64,000 nt of DNA. Origin: Chondrosia reniformis (lineage: Eukaryota > Porifera > Demospongiae > Chondrillida > Chondrillidae). Positions within the stretch are counted from its first letter, which is position 1. Every line of letters starts with the position of its first letter. Shown here piece after piece: positions 44,208 through 54,678 of this stretch. The DNA lies in the NCBI GenBank assembly GCA_947172415.1, contig OX359197.1:6573673-6637672 (forward strand). The letters are read 5' to 3'. The position numbers and the translations under genes are program-made. The notes beneath the pieces are model-generated. The model was not told where the DNA came from, made no database searches, and saw only the letters and a program-made list of their open reading frames with translations.

Positions 44208-45824
44208 ATGCATCTAGTAATTCTGCACGGCTACGTTCTGCGGGGAACCGGGTCTAATATTTATTCCACTAACGTTGCCAAGTCATGGAGGAGCATGGGC
44301 CACGCGATAACCATTGTTTGTCAAGAGCTCAAGCCAGACACCTTGGACTATGTGGACGAGTACTTTATTGGAACGGAAAACATCCCCAAGACCGCTCCTT
44401 CCCCGGGAAATATTCGTGTGGTTGTACCAGATATTGATAAGTTACTTCTGGTGTACGTCTATAACAAATATGAAGGGTTTACTGTAAAGGAGCTTCGTGA
44501 TCCGTCTTGTTCATTAGAAGAGATTGAAAACCACATCGAAAAGACGGCTGCTGGATTGCGCAGGGTACTCGAACAGGGTGTCGATCGTGTACTCTCCAAC
44601 CATACGCTCCTCAGCCCCGTGATAGCCAAGCGGGCGAGCCAGGACACAGGAGTTGCTTACGATGTTAAAGTTCACGGGAGTGCCATAACGTATGCGTTAA
44701 AGGTGCGCCCAGAGCTGATGAAATATGCCGTAGAAGGACTGAAGTATTGTGACAAGATCGTGGCAGGCACTAGTTACATCTCAAAACTTTTGGAGGAGAC
44801 ATTTGCCGACGTAAAAGATGAGATCCAGCTCGGCCGAAAGACAGTCATTATTCCACCCGGTATGGACCCAGATGTATTTCAGCTCCTGGGAGATGTGAAA
44901 ACCAATCAGGAGAATTTCCTTTCGAAGGTCAAAGAATTCATCTCTCGCAAGCCTGGAGGAAGACACCACTCAAGGGTTCAGCTGCCAGCGGACCCTGCCC
45001 ACCAGGCCGACCTGAGGGGTAGCCTAATGTCACTGGCAGACAGCTATGACCAGTGGGCAGTCGACTCTGATCTGCCAGAGAGGTGGCAGTGGGTGTCGGC
45101 CGATGAGCCAATTATCTGCTATTTTGGCGCCTACCTGAACACTAAGGGAATTGGGGAGATATTGGCTGGGTTTTCCACCATCTTGGACCAGATACCAAAG
45201 GCGCGGCTCTTTGTGATGGGATATGGGAGCTACAGAGAGCAAATGGAAGGAATGCTCGATTCACTTGTTGCGGGTGATGTGGAGTCATTCATTGCTTTTG
45301 CTCAAGCTGGTGGGTTTGTGGATGCTACAAGTGAACAGCTCCGTGGTACCTTTAGAAAGATGTCTCCGGAAGAGCGTAAGAGGATCATGATCACAGGAAT
45401 GCTTGAACACAGCCAGCTCCGGGAGATACTTCCTTTGGTCAGCGTTGTCATAGTATCCACCAAATGTGCAGAGGCATTTGGTATGGTCCTCGTGGAGGCA
45501 ATGTCTTCTGGAGTGTTTCCGGTGGCTAACTACCACTCTGGCATCACCGATGTGCTGGATGTAGTCAAGAGGGTGGACCCCAGTCTGGAGGACGTGATGC
45601 ACATGGAGGTTCACCCGGGAGGGAAGCATGGTCAGGCAGATGGAGCTCACATGATTGCAGACATTCCCAAGTACGTCATGAGGGCACTGAGCTATCTCTA
45701 TCCCAATGGCTACAGTGACAACACCCAGAGAGCAAAGGTGGCAAATAAATTAAGGAGTATTTCCATTGAGTACTTTTCGTGGTCCAAAATATGCAAGTCA
45801 CTCTCGGAACCTCTCCACAAGTAA
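44208..45824 (+). CDS. Intronless family-4 glycosyltransferase, probable bacterial origin
   Basis: 538 uninterrupted codons from ATG 44208 to TAA. The N-terminal Rossmann half begins MHLVILHGYVLRGTGSNIYS, with the Gly-rich turn typical of GT4 enzymes, and has AYDVKVHGSAITYALK. The C-terminal half has PIICYFGAYLNTKGIGEIL, RLFVMGYGSYRE, and the EX7E signature in AEAFGMVLVEAMSSGVFPVA followed by GITDVLD. GT4 enzymes transfer sugar from a nucleotide donor with retention. There is no signal peptide or membrane helix. A single exon, higher G+C than its flanks and prokaryote-like motifs contrast with the intron-rich neighbours, so horizontal transfer is inferred. Donor and acceptor sugars are unknown. 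Confidence 0.85.
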   Translation: MHLVILHGYVLRGTGSNIYSTNVAKSWRSMGHAITIVCQELKPDTLDYVDEYFIGTENIPKTAPSPGNIRVVVPDIDKLLLVYVYNKYEGFTVKELRDPSCSLEEIENHIEKTAAGLRRVLEQGVDRVLSNHTLLSPVIAKRASQDTGVAYDVKVHGSAITYALKVRPELMKYAVEGLKYCDKIVAGTSYISKLLEETFADVKDEIQLGRKTVIIPPGMDPDVFQLLGDVKTNQENFLSKVKEFISRKPGGRHHSRVQLPADPAHQADLRGSLMSLADSYDQWAVDSDLPERWQWVSADEPIICYFGAYLNTKGIGEILAGFSTILDQIPKARLFVMGYGSYREQMEGMLDSLVAGDVESFIAFAQAGGFVDATSEQLRGTFRKMSPEERKRIMITGMLEHSQLREILPLVSVVIVSTKCAEAFGMVLVEAMSSGVFPVANYHSGITDVLDVVKRVDPSLEDVMHMEVHPGGKHGQADGAHMIADIPKYVMRALSYLYPNGYSDNTQRAKVANKLRSISIEYFSWSKICKSLSEPLHK

Positions 45825-46052
45825 ATGTTAGCTTTCCACCCATCAAATTCTAACTGATCTAAAATTGTACTAGCCTCTGTTATTTCTACGTAGGTATAAC
45901 ATTCAAACGCTTTTTCTTTATGAATGAATACTATAGGTTATGTAATTAATTGTACAATTTATTCTCTTAAGACACTGAACCAAACAATGCGAGTCGTGTG
46001 GGTTGCCGAGGCGTGGCTATTCGAACTACGTATAGTTTTGGTTCCATCAGCC

Positions 46053-47380
46053 ATGGATTCTGTATTAGTGCTGCAGATTAATATTTTGTCAACGTTAATC
46101 TCGTGTGAGTTTAGCAGGATCTAATTTACGTTAAACCATTGCTACAGTCTCTTGTATCTCAATCTTAGCAGGAGCTATCGGACAAATGATATCTCCAAGC
46201 GGGCCGGTCGATGTACGGGAGGGAGGTACCGTATCGTTCAACTGTACGAGTGAGGGCTCAACAACGCAAGATATTCTAGTCCAGTTAAATGACTTTTATA
46301 TTCTAGCAAGTCAAAACCTTCTAGATATCACTGCGATTAATGACGGGTCTGCCATTACGTTCGGACCAGTAACGACAGATCACGTTGATGGGCGGCTAAG
46401 ATGCGATTTTGTTCTACTACCAATGGGTGGTAGGTACTCTAATGAGATAGTTTTAAACGTCTTAAGTAAGTATGCCCCCGCCAACGTTACCATTTTTGCA
46501 GGAATGCAGTTTATGTGATATTCTTTACTTTTTCAGTTTCTCCAGTCGTCACTCCCAATTCTACTGACACAACTGTGGTAGAGGAGATGGCTTTGGATAT
46601 TCCACTGACCATCACTGGAAATCCATTTCCATTAAGCACAAATGCTGCTATAACTAAAGATGGAGTCACAGTACAGGATGACAGGATTACTGTTAACATT
46701 GGGAGTGGGAATGGAGCATCTACCTTTAGGATACAAAATGTTATTCGTACTGACAGTGGGTCTTATACACTAAATGTGACTACTACTGTAGGAAGTGGTT
46801 CGGCTGTCTTCAACTTGGATGTGCAGTGTAAGTGTATCAGATTATTGCATGGTCTACTGGTACATAGAGCTGTGTTTATGTTAAATGATCAGACTATGTA
46901 ATAATTTATGTAAAAAAGAATTATACATGTTACTTAATAATCTATTTCCGACAGATAAACCAGAATTTGCTTCAGTTCCTCCAAGTATGCAAAGTGTTAA
47001 AGCTTCTAATACTTTCACATTCAACTGTACTCCATCAGCTGCCAACCCTCCACCTAGTAGTTATGTGTTTGAGAGAGATGGAGCAGGCATCACAGAAGGA
47101 GTGGGTGGACCCGTCTTAACTGTCTCTTCTCTCCAGAGAAGTGAAAATAGTGGAAATTACACTTGCACGGTCACTAATGATGTTGGAAGTGTTACTATAG
47201 CAACATATGTAAATGTTCTTGGTGAGCTAGTTAATAGAATACAATAATTATTGTTGCTTGATGGACTACATTTATACATGACATTGCGTAGCTCCTACCA
47301 CTGCTCCGAGACAGCTGATCATGATGTCAGCTTTCAAAACTTTGAATTCTAAAATTATCAACGAATTCTATATATGCTAA
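46053..47380 (+). CDS. J1: truncated Ig-domain duplicate, possibly secreted
   Basis: Exons 46053-46104 (signal peptide MDSVLVLQINILSTLIS), 46169-46465, 46537-46827, 46955-47221 and a short last exon 47292-47380 give 331 residues. The three Ig domains match J2 almost base for base (for example NSTDTTVVEEM, FTFNCTPSAANPPPSSY, SGNYTCTVTNDVGS). The last exon starts like J2's first FN3 exon (TAPRQL) but departs after about 35 bases and stops (...NEFYIC). No TM helix remains. It is either an expressed soluble receptor, an alternative 5' part spliced into J2 exons (all phase 1), or a decaying duplicate. The acceptor at 46168 was chosen because the next AG would create TGA at the junction. Confidence 0.65.
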
Positions 47381-47475
47381 AACCAAGCCCAATCATGCAT
47401 ATGGTAAATGACCCGAGTCGTGTATGTGGCCGGGGCGGGGCTATTCAATCGATTTTCAGGTGATCCCCATTAGCC

Positions 47476-49959
47476 ATGAATTCTGTATTAGTGCTGCAGA
47501 TCGTGTCAACGTTAATCTCGTGTGAGTTTAGCAGGATCTAGTTATCGTTAAACCATCGCTACAGTCTCTTGTATCTCGATCTTAGCAGGGGTTATCGGAC
47601 AAATGATATTTCCAAGCGGGCCGGTCGATGTGCTGGAGGGAGGTACCGTATCGTTCAACTGTACGAGTGACGGATCCGTACAAGAAGATATTCTATCACA
47701 ATTTAACAGATTAGATATTTTTGCCAATCAAAATCTCTTAGTCGTCACTGCGATTCCTGACGGAGCCGCTTTCACATTCGGACCAGTAACGGTAGATCAC
47801 GATGGTGGGCGGTTGAGATGCGACTTTATACTCTTGCCAATGGAAAGTAGATTCACTGATGAAATAATCTTAAATGTCTTAAGTGAGTTATATATATTAG
47901 GAACCATCTGTTTTGAAATAAATATAACATTGATCAATATTCTTCTGGATACACTTTTCAAACTTCTGTATTTTTCAGTTCTTCCAGTCGTCACTCCCAA
48001 TTCTACTGACACAACTGTGGTAGAGGAGATGGATCTGGAAATTCCACTGACCATCACTGGAAATCCATTTCCATTAAGCACAAATGCTGCTATAACTAAA
48101 GATGGAGTCACAGTACAGGATGACAGGATTACTGTTAACATTGGGAGTGGGAATGGAGCATCTACCTTTAGGATACAAAATGTTATTCGTACTGACAGTG
48201 GGTCTTATACACTAAATGTGACTACTACTGTAGGAAGTGGTTTGGCTGTCTTCAACTTGGATGTGCAGTGTAAGTGTACCAGATTATTGCATGGTCTACT
48301 GGTACATAGAGCTGTGTTTATGTTAAATGATCATGATCAGACTATGTAATAATTTATGTAAATAAGAATTATACATGTTACTTAATAATCTATTTCTGAC
48401 AGATAAACCAGAATTTGCTTCAGTTCCTCCAAGTATGCAAAGTGTTAAAGCTTCTAATACTTTCACATTCAACTGTACTCCATCAGCTGCCAACCCTCCA
48501 CCTAGTAGTTATGTGTTTGAGAGAGATGGAGCAGGCATCACAGAAGGAGTGAGTGGATCCATCCTAACTGTCTCTTCTCTCCAGAGAAGTGAAAATAGTG
48601 GAAATTACACTTGCACGGTCACTAATGATGTTGGAAGTGTTACCATAGCAACATATGTAAATGTTCTTGGTGAGCTAGTTAATACAACTGCTGCTTGATG
48701 GTCTACAATCACATGTACATCACATTGCGTAGCTCCTCCCACTGCTCCGAGACAGCTGATGTCCGCCGTTAGTGGTGCATTCACTGTTGTTCTCAATTGG
48801 GACCAACCATTGGATAATGGAGGATCTAGTCAACCTCTTTTGTATTCTGTGAGAGTCACTAACGACACTTTTAACATGTCATTCAACTCAACATCAACCA
48901 GGTTGACCTTAACTATGGGCAGTGGAATATGGCACAGCACAATGTATACTGTGACAGTATCAGCTGAGAATGAATATGGAATTGGACCTCCATCAGTTAC
49001 TGATTTTACTACAGTAGACTCGAGTGAGTTTGTATATACCCGTTGTGTGTTGTGAGGTGTACATTAATACAGTGTGTGTTTGTGGTGTATGTAGCTCCGA
49101 TAATTGAGAGTATTTCCACTGAATCACTCTCCCTCACTCTTTCACTTGATGTTGTCTTGTTGACTGACGGAGGAAGAATGGTGGATAATTACACTGTAAG
49201 TGCAGATTTATTGACAGCATTTCAACTTTTGTTGACCTGTGCATTCTCCCATTATAGATTGCGTTGACTTCCAGCAGTAGCAGTCAGTACAACACTACTG
49301 TCATCATTGTATTTAGTGACATTGAGAGTCCATTTAGTGTTCCAGTTTCTCAAGGAGAGACCTACAGTGTGACAGTCACTGCTGCTAATAGCGTCGGAGA
49401 GAGTGACCCTGTCACAGCTACAACTGTTACATTGGAGCAGCCAGGTGAGAAGTGGTGTATATATATAATCCAAGGTTATTCTGTGTGATATATACTGTAT
49501 GGCATTGTTCATTAGTTACACCTCCTGATGAGACAAGTAACACAGTGGGTGTGGCAGTGGGCATGGTGCTAGGAGGATTCCTCTTTGGAGTGCTAATTAC
49601 AGCAGCTAGTATGATTGGAATATACTTTTGTTGCATTAAGTGTTGCCATAGAAACAGTGAGTAGAAGTTAATTAGTATAATGATTATGTTTTGACCGCTT
49701 CAACTAAATTATAAGGTTTCTGTAAAAATTACTGTTCAAATAAGCTTTTTAATATTACATGTGATATCCATGTGCAGACAGTCATTACAGTGTCAACAAG
49801 ATGTCAAAAGAGCAAGAGACAGTTTATGAAGAATGTGCCCTCAAAGATGTGAAAATTGAGGCTAATCCATCTTACGGTGTACCACCTCAACTGGTCAGCT
49901 CAGGCAGAGAACAGAAAGGTCAAAGTGCAAAGGACTCGAAAGAAACTGAATACCTATGA
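47476..49959 (+). CDS. J2: three-Ig, two-FN3 single-pass receptor
   Basis: Exons 47476-47521, 47586-47882, 47979-48269, 48403-48669, 48733-49023, 49095-49195, 49258-49444, 49516-49656, 49778-49959 give 600 residues. Order: signal peptide (MNSVLVLQIVSTLIS); Ig1; Ig2 (RTDSGSYTLNV); Ig3 (NFTCT-like core, GNYTCTVTN); FN3-1 (LNWDQPLDNGGSSQPLLYSV); FN3-2 split by a 62-base intron. The TM helix follows (GMVLGGFLFGVLITAASMIG), then a Cys-rich inner edge (CCIKCC). The roughly 65-residue tail has SHYSVNK, VYEECALKD, NPSYGVP and a C-terminal TEYL. The Ig-Ig-Ig-FN3-FN3-TM layout resembles cell-adhesion receptors. YEEC resembles the Src SH2 preference YEEI, and NPSY is an NPxY PTB or endocytosis motif. 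Confidence 0.9.
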
Positions 49960-50439
49960 AATTGTTTTATACGTTGACTAGAACCATAAATGATATTTCT
50001 TTGATTTATCAATATTTATGCTTTCTCTGTGTATTTATAAACCATTCCAGTCACTGAATCTGTTTCAATATGTATAAATAAGCAATAAACTATTCAATGC
50101 ATCAATTATATAATTGCTGGTTCTATTATTTTGCTTGATAATGCTAGGATTATAGTTCATATTCAAGCAATGAATAAGTATGTCATGCGTGATGTTATTT
50201 ACTGAGGGGCAGTGTAATATATATAGCAACATTGTGTTTGCATAGTCGAAGACCTTTCTATAAAGGTTATATTAATTATGCAAATTGCAATTATTTAAAA
50301 TGGCGGTGACGATAAATTTATTCACTGCCAGTTTTCCAATTGGTAGTCAAAGTGTATAATACCCAGGAAATATCTGTTCGGTTTGTCTGCATTTCTGTCG
50401 AGAGTTTAACCAATTTATCAAACAGGTCTGCGAAGCCCC
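49960..50439. other. Intergenic between J2 and K
   Basis: J2's 3' UTR (AATAAA near 50083) and K's promoter. No other feature is seen. Confidence 0.5.
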
Positions 50440-52874
50440 ATGATGCTGTGTCGTGTGCAACTGATATTTCTTGTAGTCTGCATTTATACAAGTAAACATG
50501 GACTGTTGATATTATACGCTGCAGGTAAATACTACCCTTTCGTCTTCTGTCCATCTATTTAGTGTCACTTGAAATATGTTCCGCAGAGGTGGTCTTTACG
50601 AACCATTCTACGGATGATGTGATAGTTGTAATTGGAGGATCCGTTCAGTTCCACTGCAGCGCCACGTCTGATGGTACTATAACACCAGTCACCTGGGGAA
50701 TACAGACAGTCGGTTCGGGAGCTCCTGATATTTTTCTAAGTAACAAAACCTTTAGAGATACATCCACTTTCGTGAGTGTCGGAAGCGAATTTCGTTCTCC
50801 TCTGACTCTGACGAACGTATCTAAGGAGCTGGACGGAGCAACAGTGTTTTGTAGAGCATCGGATACTTTAGTAGTGCACCTGCAGCCGCAACCAAGACCT
50901 GTAATTACAGTTCTCTGTGAGTCAATCAGTAGAATTGATAGATATATGCATAACAGTTAAGAAGGAAAGATTAATATTTCACCAAAATAACATTATATAG
51001 GTCCACCCAACATCACCGCAGATTCGACTATGGAAAGTTCTGTGGAAGGAGCAATGTTGACTTTCCGTTTCTTGATTAGCAATACACACCCTAGCAGCAA
51101 CCTCACAGTAACTAAAGATGGACAAACTGTTAGTGGAGGAAGAATTAACATTGATGGAACAGGCTTGACAATCAATACTGTGAATCGCACTGACAGCGGA
51201 AACTACACCATCATGGTGACTACATTAGCTGGGAGTGACTCCATCTCATTCTATTTAGATGTGTACTGTGAGTTTATATACAAACATTATTATAGGGATT
51301 AGTATTATTTTTCTCCCATCAAATTAGATTTGGCAGAGTTTTCTAACTTTAGCAGAGTTGAGGAGATTGTACAAGGAAACAGTTTCACATTCAACTGTAC
51401 TCCATCAGCTGCCAACCCTCCACCTAGTAGTTATGTGTTTGAGAGAGATGGAGCAGGCATCACAGAAGGAGTGAGTGGATCCATTTTAACTGTCTCTTCT
51501 CTGAAGAGAAGTGAAAATAGTGGAAATTACACTTGCACGGTCACTAATGATGTTGGAAGTGTTACCATAGCAACATATGTAAATATTCTTGGTGAGCTAG
51601 TTAATACAACTGCTGCTTGATGGACTACAATCACATGTACATCACATTGCGTAGCTCCTCCCACTGCTCCGAGACAGCTGATGTCTGCCGTTAGCAGTGC
51701 ATTCACTGTTGTTCTCAATTGGGACCAACCATTGGATAATGGAGGATCTAGTCAACCTCTTTTGTATTCTGTGAGAGTGACTAACGACACTTTTAACATG
51801 TCATTCAACTCAACATCAACCAGGTTGACCTTAACTATGGGCAGCGGAATATGGCACAGCACAATGTATACTGTGACAGTATCAGCTGAGAATGAATATG
51901 GAATTGGACCTCCATCAGTTACTGACTTTACTACAGTAGACTCGAGTGAGTTCCTACCTGTTGTGTGTTGTGAGGTGTATGTGAATATAGTGTGTGTTTG
52001 TGGTGTATAACTCCGATAATTGAGAGTATTTCTACTGAGTCACTCTCCCTCACTCTTTCACTTGATGTTGTCTTGTTGACTGACGGAGGAAGAATGGTGG
52101 ATAATTACACTGTAAGTGCAGATTTATTGACAGCATTTCGACTTTTGTTGACCTGTGCAATTCTCCCATTAAAGATTGCGTTGACTTCCAGCAGTAGCAG
52201 TCAGTACAATACTACCGTCATCATCGTATTTAGTGACGTTGAGAGTCCATTTAGTGTTCCAGTTTCTCAAGGAGAGACCTACAGTGTGACAGTCACTGCT
52301 GCTAATAGCGTCGGAGAGAGTGACCCTGTCACAGCTACAACTGTTACATCGGAGCAGCCAGGTGAGAAGTGGTGTATATATATAATCCAACTGCTACTCC
52401 ATGTGATATATACTTTATGGCATTGTTCATTAGTTACACCTCCTGATGAGACAAGTAACACAGTGGGTGTGGCAGTGGGTGTGGTGCTAGGAGGATTCCT
52501 CTTTGGAGTGCTAATTACTGCAGCTAGTATGATTGGAATATACTTTTGTTGCATCAAGTGTTGCCATAGAAACAGTGAGTAGAAGTTAATTAGTATAATG
52601 ATTATGTTTTGACCGCTTCAACTAAATTATAAGGTTTCTATAAATATTACTGTTCAAATAAGCTTTTTAATATTACATGTGATATCCATGTGCAGACAGT
52701 CATTACAGTGTCAACAAGATGTCAAAAGAACAAGAGACAGTTTATGAAGAATGTGCCCTCAAAGATGTGAAGGTTGAGGCTAACCCGTCTTACGGTGTAC
52801 CATCTCAACTGGTCAGCTTAGGCAGAGAACAGAAAGGTCAAAGTGCAAAGGACTCTGAAACTGACTACCTATAA
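50440..52874 (+). CDS. K: chimeric Ig/FN3 receptor with a lost splice acceptor
   Basis: Exons 50440-50524, 50563-50916, 51001-51267, 51328-51591, 51655-51945, (52011-52111), 52175-52361, 52434-52574, 52696-52874. With all of them it would be 622 residues. Signal peptide MMLCRVQLIFLVVC; Ig1 and Ig2 are diverged from J2. From about base 51383 inside Ig3 to the end it is almost identical to J2. The acceptor of the FN3-2 first half reads AA at 52009-52010 where J2 has AG, so that exon probably cannot be joined normally. Skipping both FN3-2 pieces joins 51945 to 52434 in phase 1 and keeps the TM and tail. Tail motifs YSVN, YEEC, NPSY and TDYL are retained. Confidence 0.8.
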
Positions 52875-53144
52875 AGTGTTAATACTGTATATTATACTGA
52901 TCATGTGCATTATAAATCAGCTACACATAAGATGTGTTCAATTGTTTCTCTACATATATATACAGTTACAGACAGACATACTCTACATATGTTCAATTGC
53001 ATGTGTCTCTATATACATACAGTTACAATCCAATATAAGTCAGTAATATTATGTTTCAACAACTTGTAGCATGCAGCTGAGCCAAAAATATTATTAATAA
53101 TATTATTATGATATCCAATTGTAATATATATTCAGTAAGTTACG

Positions 53145-54307
53145 CTATTCTTCACGACACAGGTAAAGTATAGAAGATTTGGAAGTTCCAATGATTTCAA
53201 ATGAGTCATCCTTTAAAGGGGCTTGAGGTTCTAAACAATCGCATGGTAAAGAAGAATAGGGTTTATATTATTAAATTATGTAACGGATACAGCAAACTTA
53301 CTTTGGTTGTCTGATGTAAAGATGTTTGGAGCTGACTCTCTTATCATCTTTATCTCATCTTTCAATGTAAGAATTGTTGTAAGTGCTTCTCTATAGATCT
53401 GCTTCTACAAATATATAATCCTATTCATATTGTATGTCATATTGTATAGCAAATTAAGCCATACTTTACACATGATTTGGGAAAGTTTAAATACATATGT
53501 ACATACGTATATAACAATAAAAAGACACCAGCCTATATAATAGAGTTCTTCAATGTAATTACCTTTTCTTCACTTAGTAGTTTTCTCTTCTTGCTGTACT
53601 TTTTACTAACATTTGTCACTTTGTCTAGTTGGGCTGGCTGCGAAGGATCCAATTCATAAACGCTTAAAGTGTTTCCATCACCAGTTACTGACGGCTGTCG
53701 GGGAGGGGCTGGAGGAAGGCTAGACGGGTGTGAAAGAACCACATTAGTTGGGTTAGCTGAATCAGTTGAGGAAGGGGAACTAGCTCCAATGGTCAAAGGA
53801 GGGGAACTTGAAGGTGATTGAGGAGATACTATTGAGTGATGGAGTTTGCTGTTAATTCTGCTGATATTGCATGTTGACTTGCTTGTAGATAGTGGTATTG
53901 TCATGGCTCTCAATCTGCTAGTCAGAGAAGTGGGAGCATACCTCCACGACCTCTTGTGCTTTGCAGAAACCTTTTTAGAGTTAGACTGCTTCGAAATCCC
54001 CCGAGTCGTGGCCGTGGTCCTCACAGGGGTACTGTTTGAGACCTTCTGTATACCGACTTGAGGAGATGAAGCGTTGTTACACGGAGCTGCTAATTCAAAG
54101 AAAAATCCTTCAAATCCGCAATATTTCTGCTCTCTCTCCTTCTTGTCTCCAGAAGGAGTAGCGGACTAAACGGAGTTAAGAGACTGAACTACATTTAACA
54201 GGAACCAGATAAATGTGACCTAGACTTACATTAGAAGTGATACTACTACTACAGGATAGTTGACTATCAGTTTTAAAAGGAGGTTGGAACGCCGTTCGGT
54301 TGCTCAT
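53145..54307 (-). CDS. Small basic Ser/Pro-rich protein, unknown
   Basis: Minus-strand exons 54307-54230, 54165-53563, 53404-53302, 53230-53145, with consistent phases (0, 0, 1), give 289 residues. The N-terminus MSNRTAFQPPFKTDSQ leads to a Cys/Phe motif, KYCGFEGFFFELAAP. A basic region (SKKVSAKHKRSW) and a Ser/Pro-rich disordered middle follow. A KKYSKKRKLLSEE basic patch precedes a short amphipathic helix (YREALTTILTLKDEIKMIR) and an acidic C-terminus. The pattern suggests a nuclear or chromatin regulator; the GFEGFF motif resembles short docking peptides of cohesin regulators, but that is weak and I assign no family. Its start lies about 370 bases from the divergent protease gene start. 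Confidence 0.7.
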
Positions 54308-54678
54308 TTTTCTACCGCGAAATAGGACGTTAGCGCGTGGATGATGTCACTAGATTAAAAATGGTTGTCTCACTTTTGCAAAACTTGGAAAATATTCAAG
54401 CAAGGGATCAAATTGGCAAACGAGGCACCTCCAAGGCACCACAAAGACAGTGGCTAGGTATCCCCTATTGTGATAAAGGGATGTCATCAGTTATATAGAT
54501 GTGCCCGGTTCGTCGGATTTGCATGACGGAAACGAGAGGGAAACGGAAGGAATTCCCCTTCGGAAAATGCTTGTGACACCATAGTCTATATATAGTGCCA
54601 CCTATTTGTGCTTGCATCATTAGCCGCGCCCTACCTGAGAGTATATACATCTACTGTGAGTGATCATTGCTTAGGAAG
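54308..54678. promoter_or_regulatory. Divergent upstream region
   Basis: 371 bases between the minus-strand unknown gene start and the plus-strand protease gene start, presumably with both promoters. No coding potential is supported. Confidence 0.4.

Noticed and set aside
45030-45650. Minus-strand frames opposite the glycosyltransferase
   Set aside because: Antisense shadows in a GC-richer gene.
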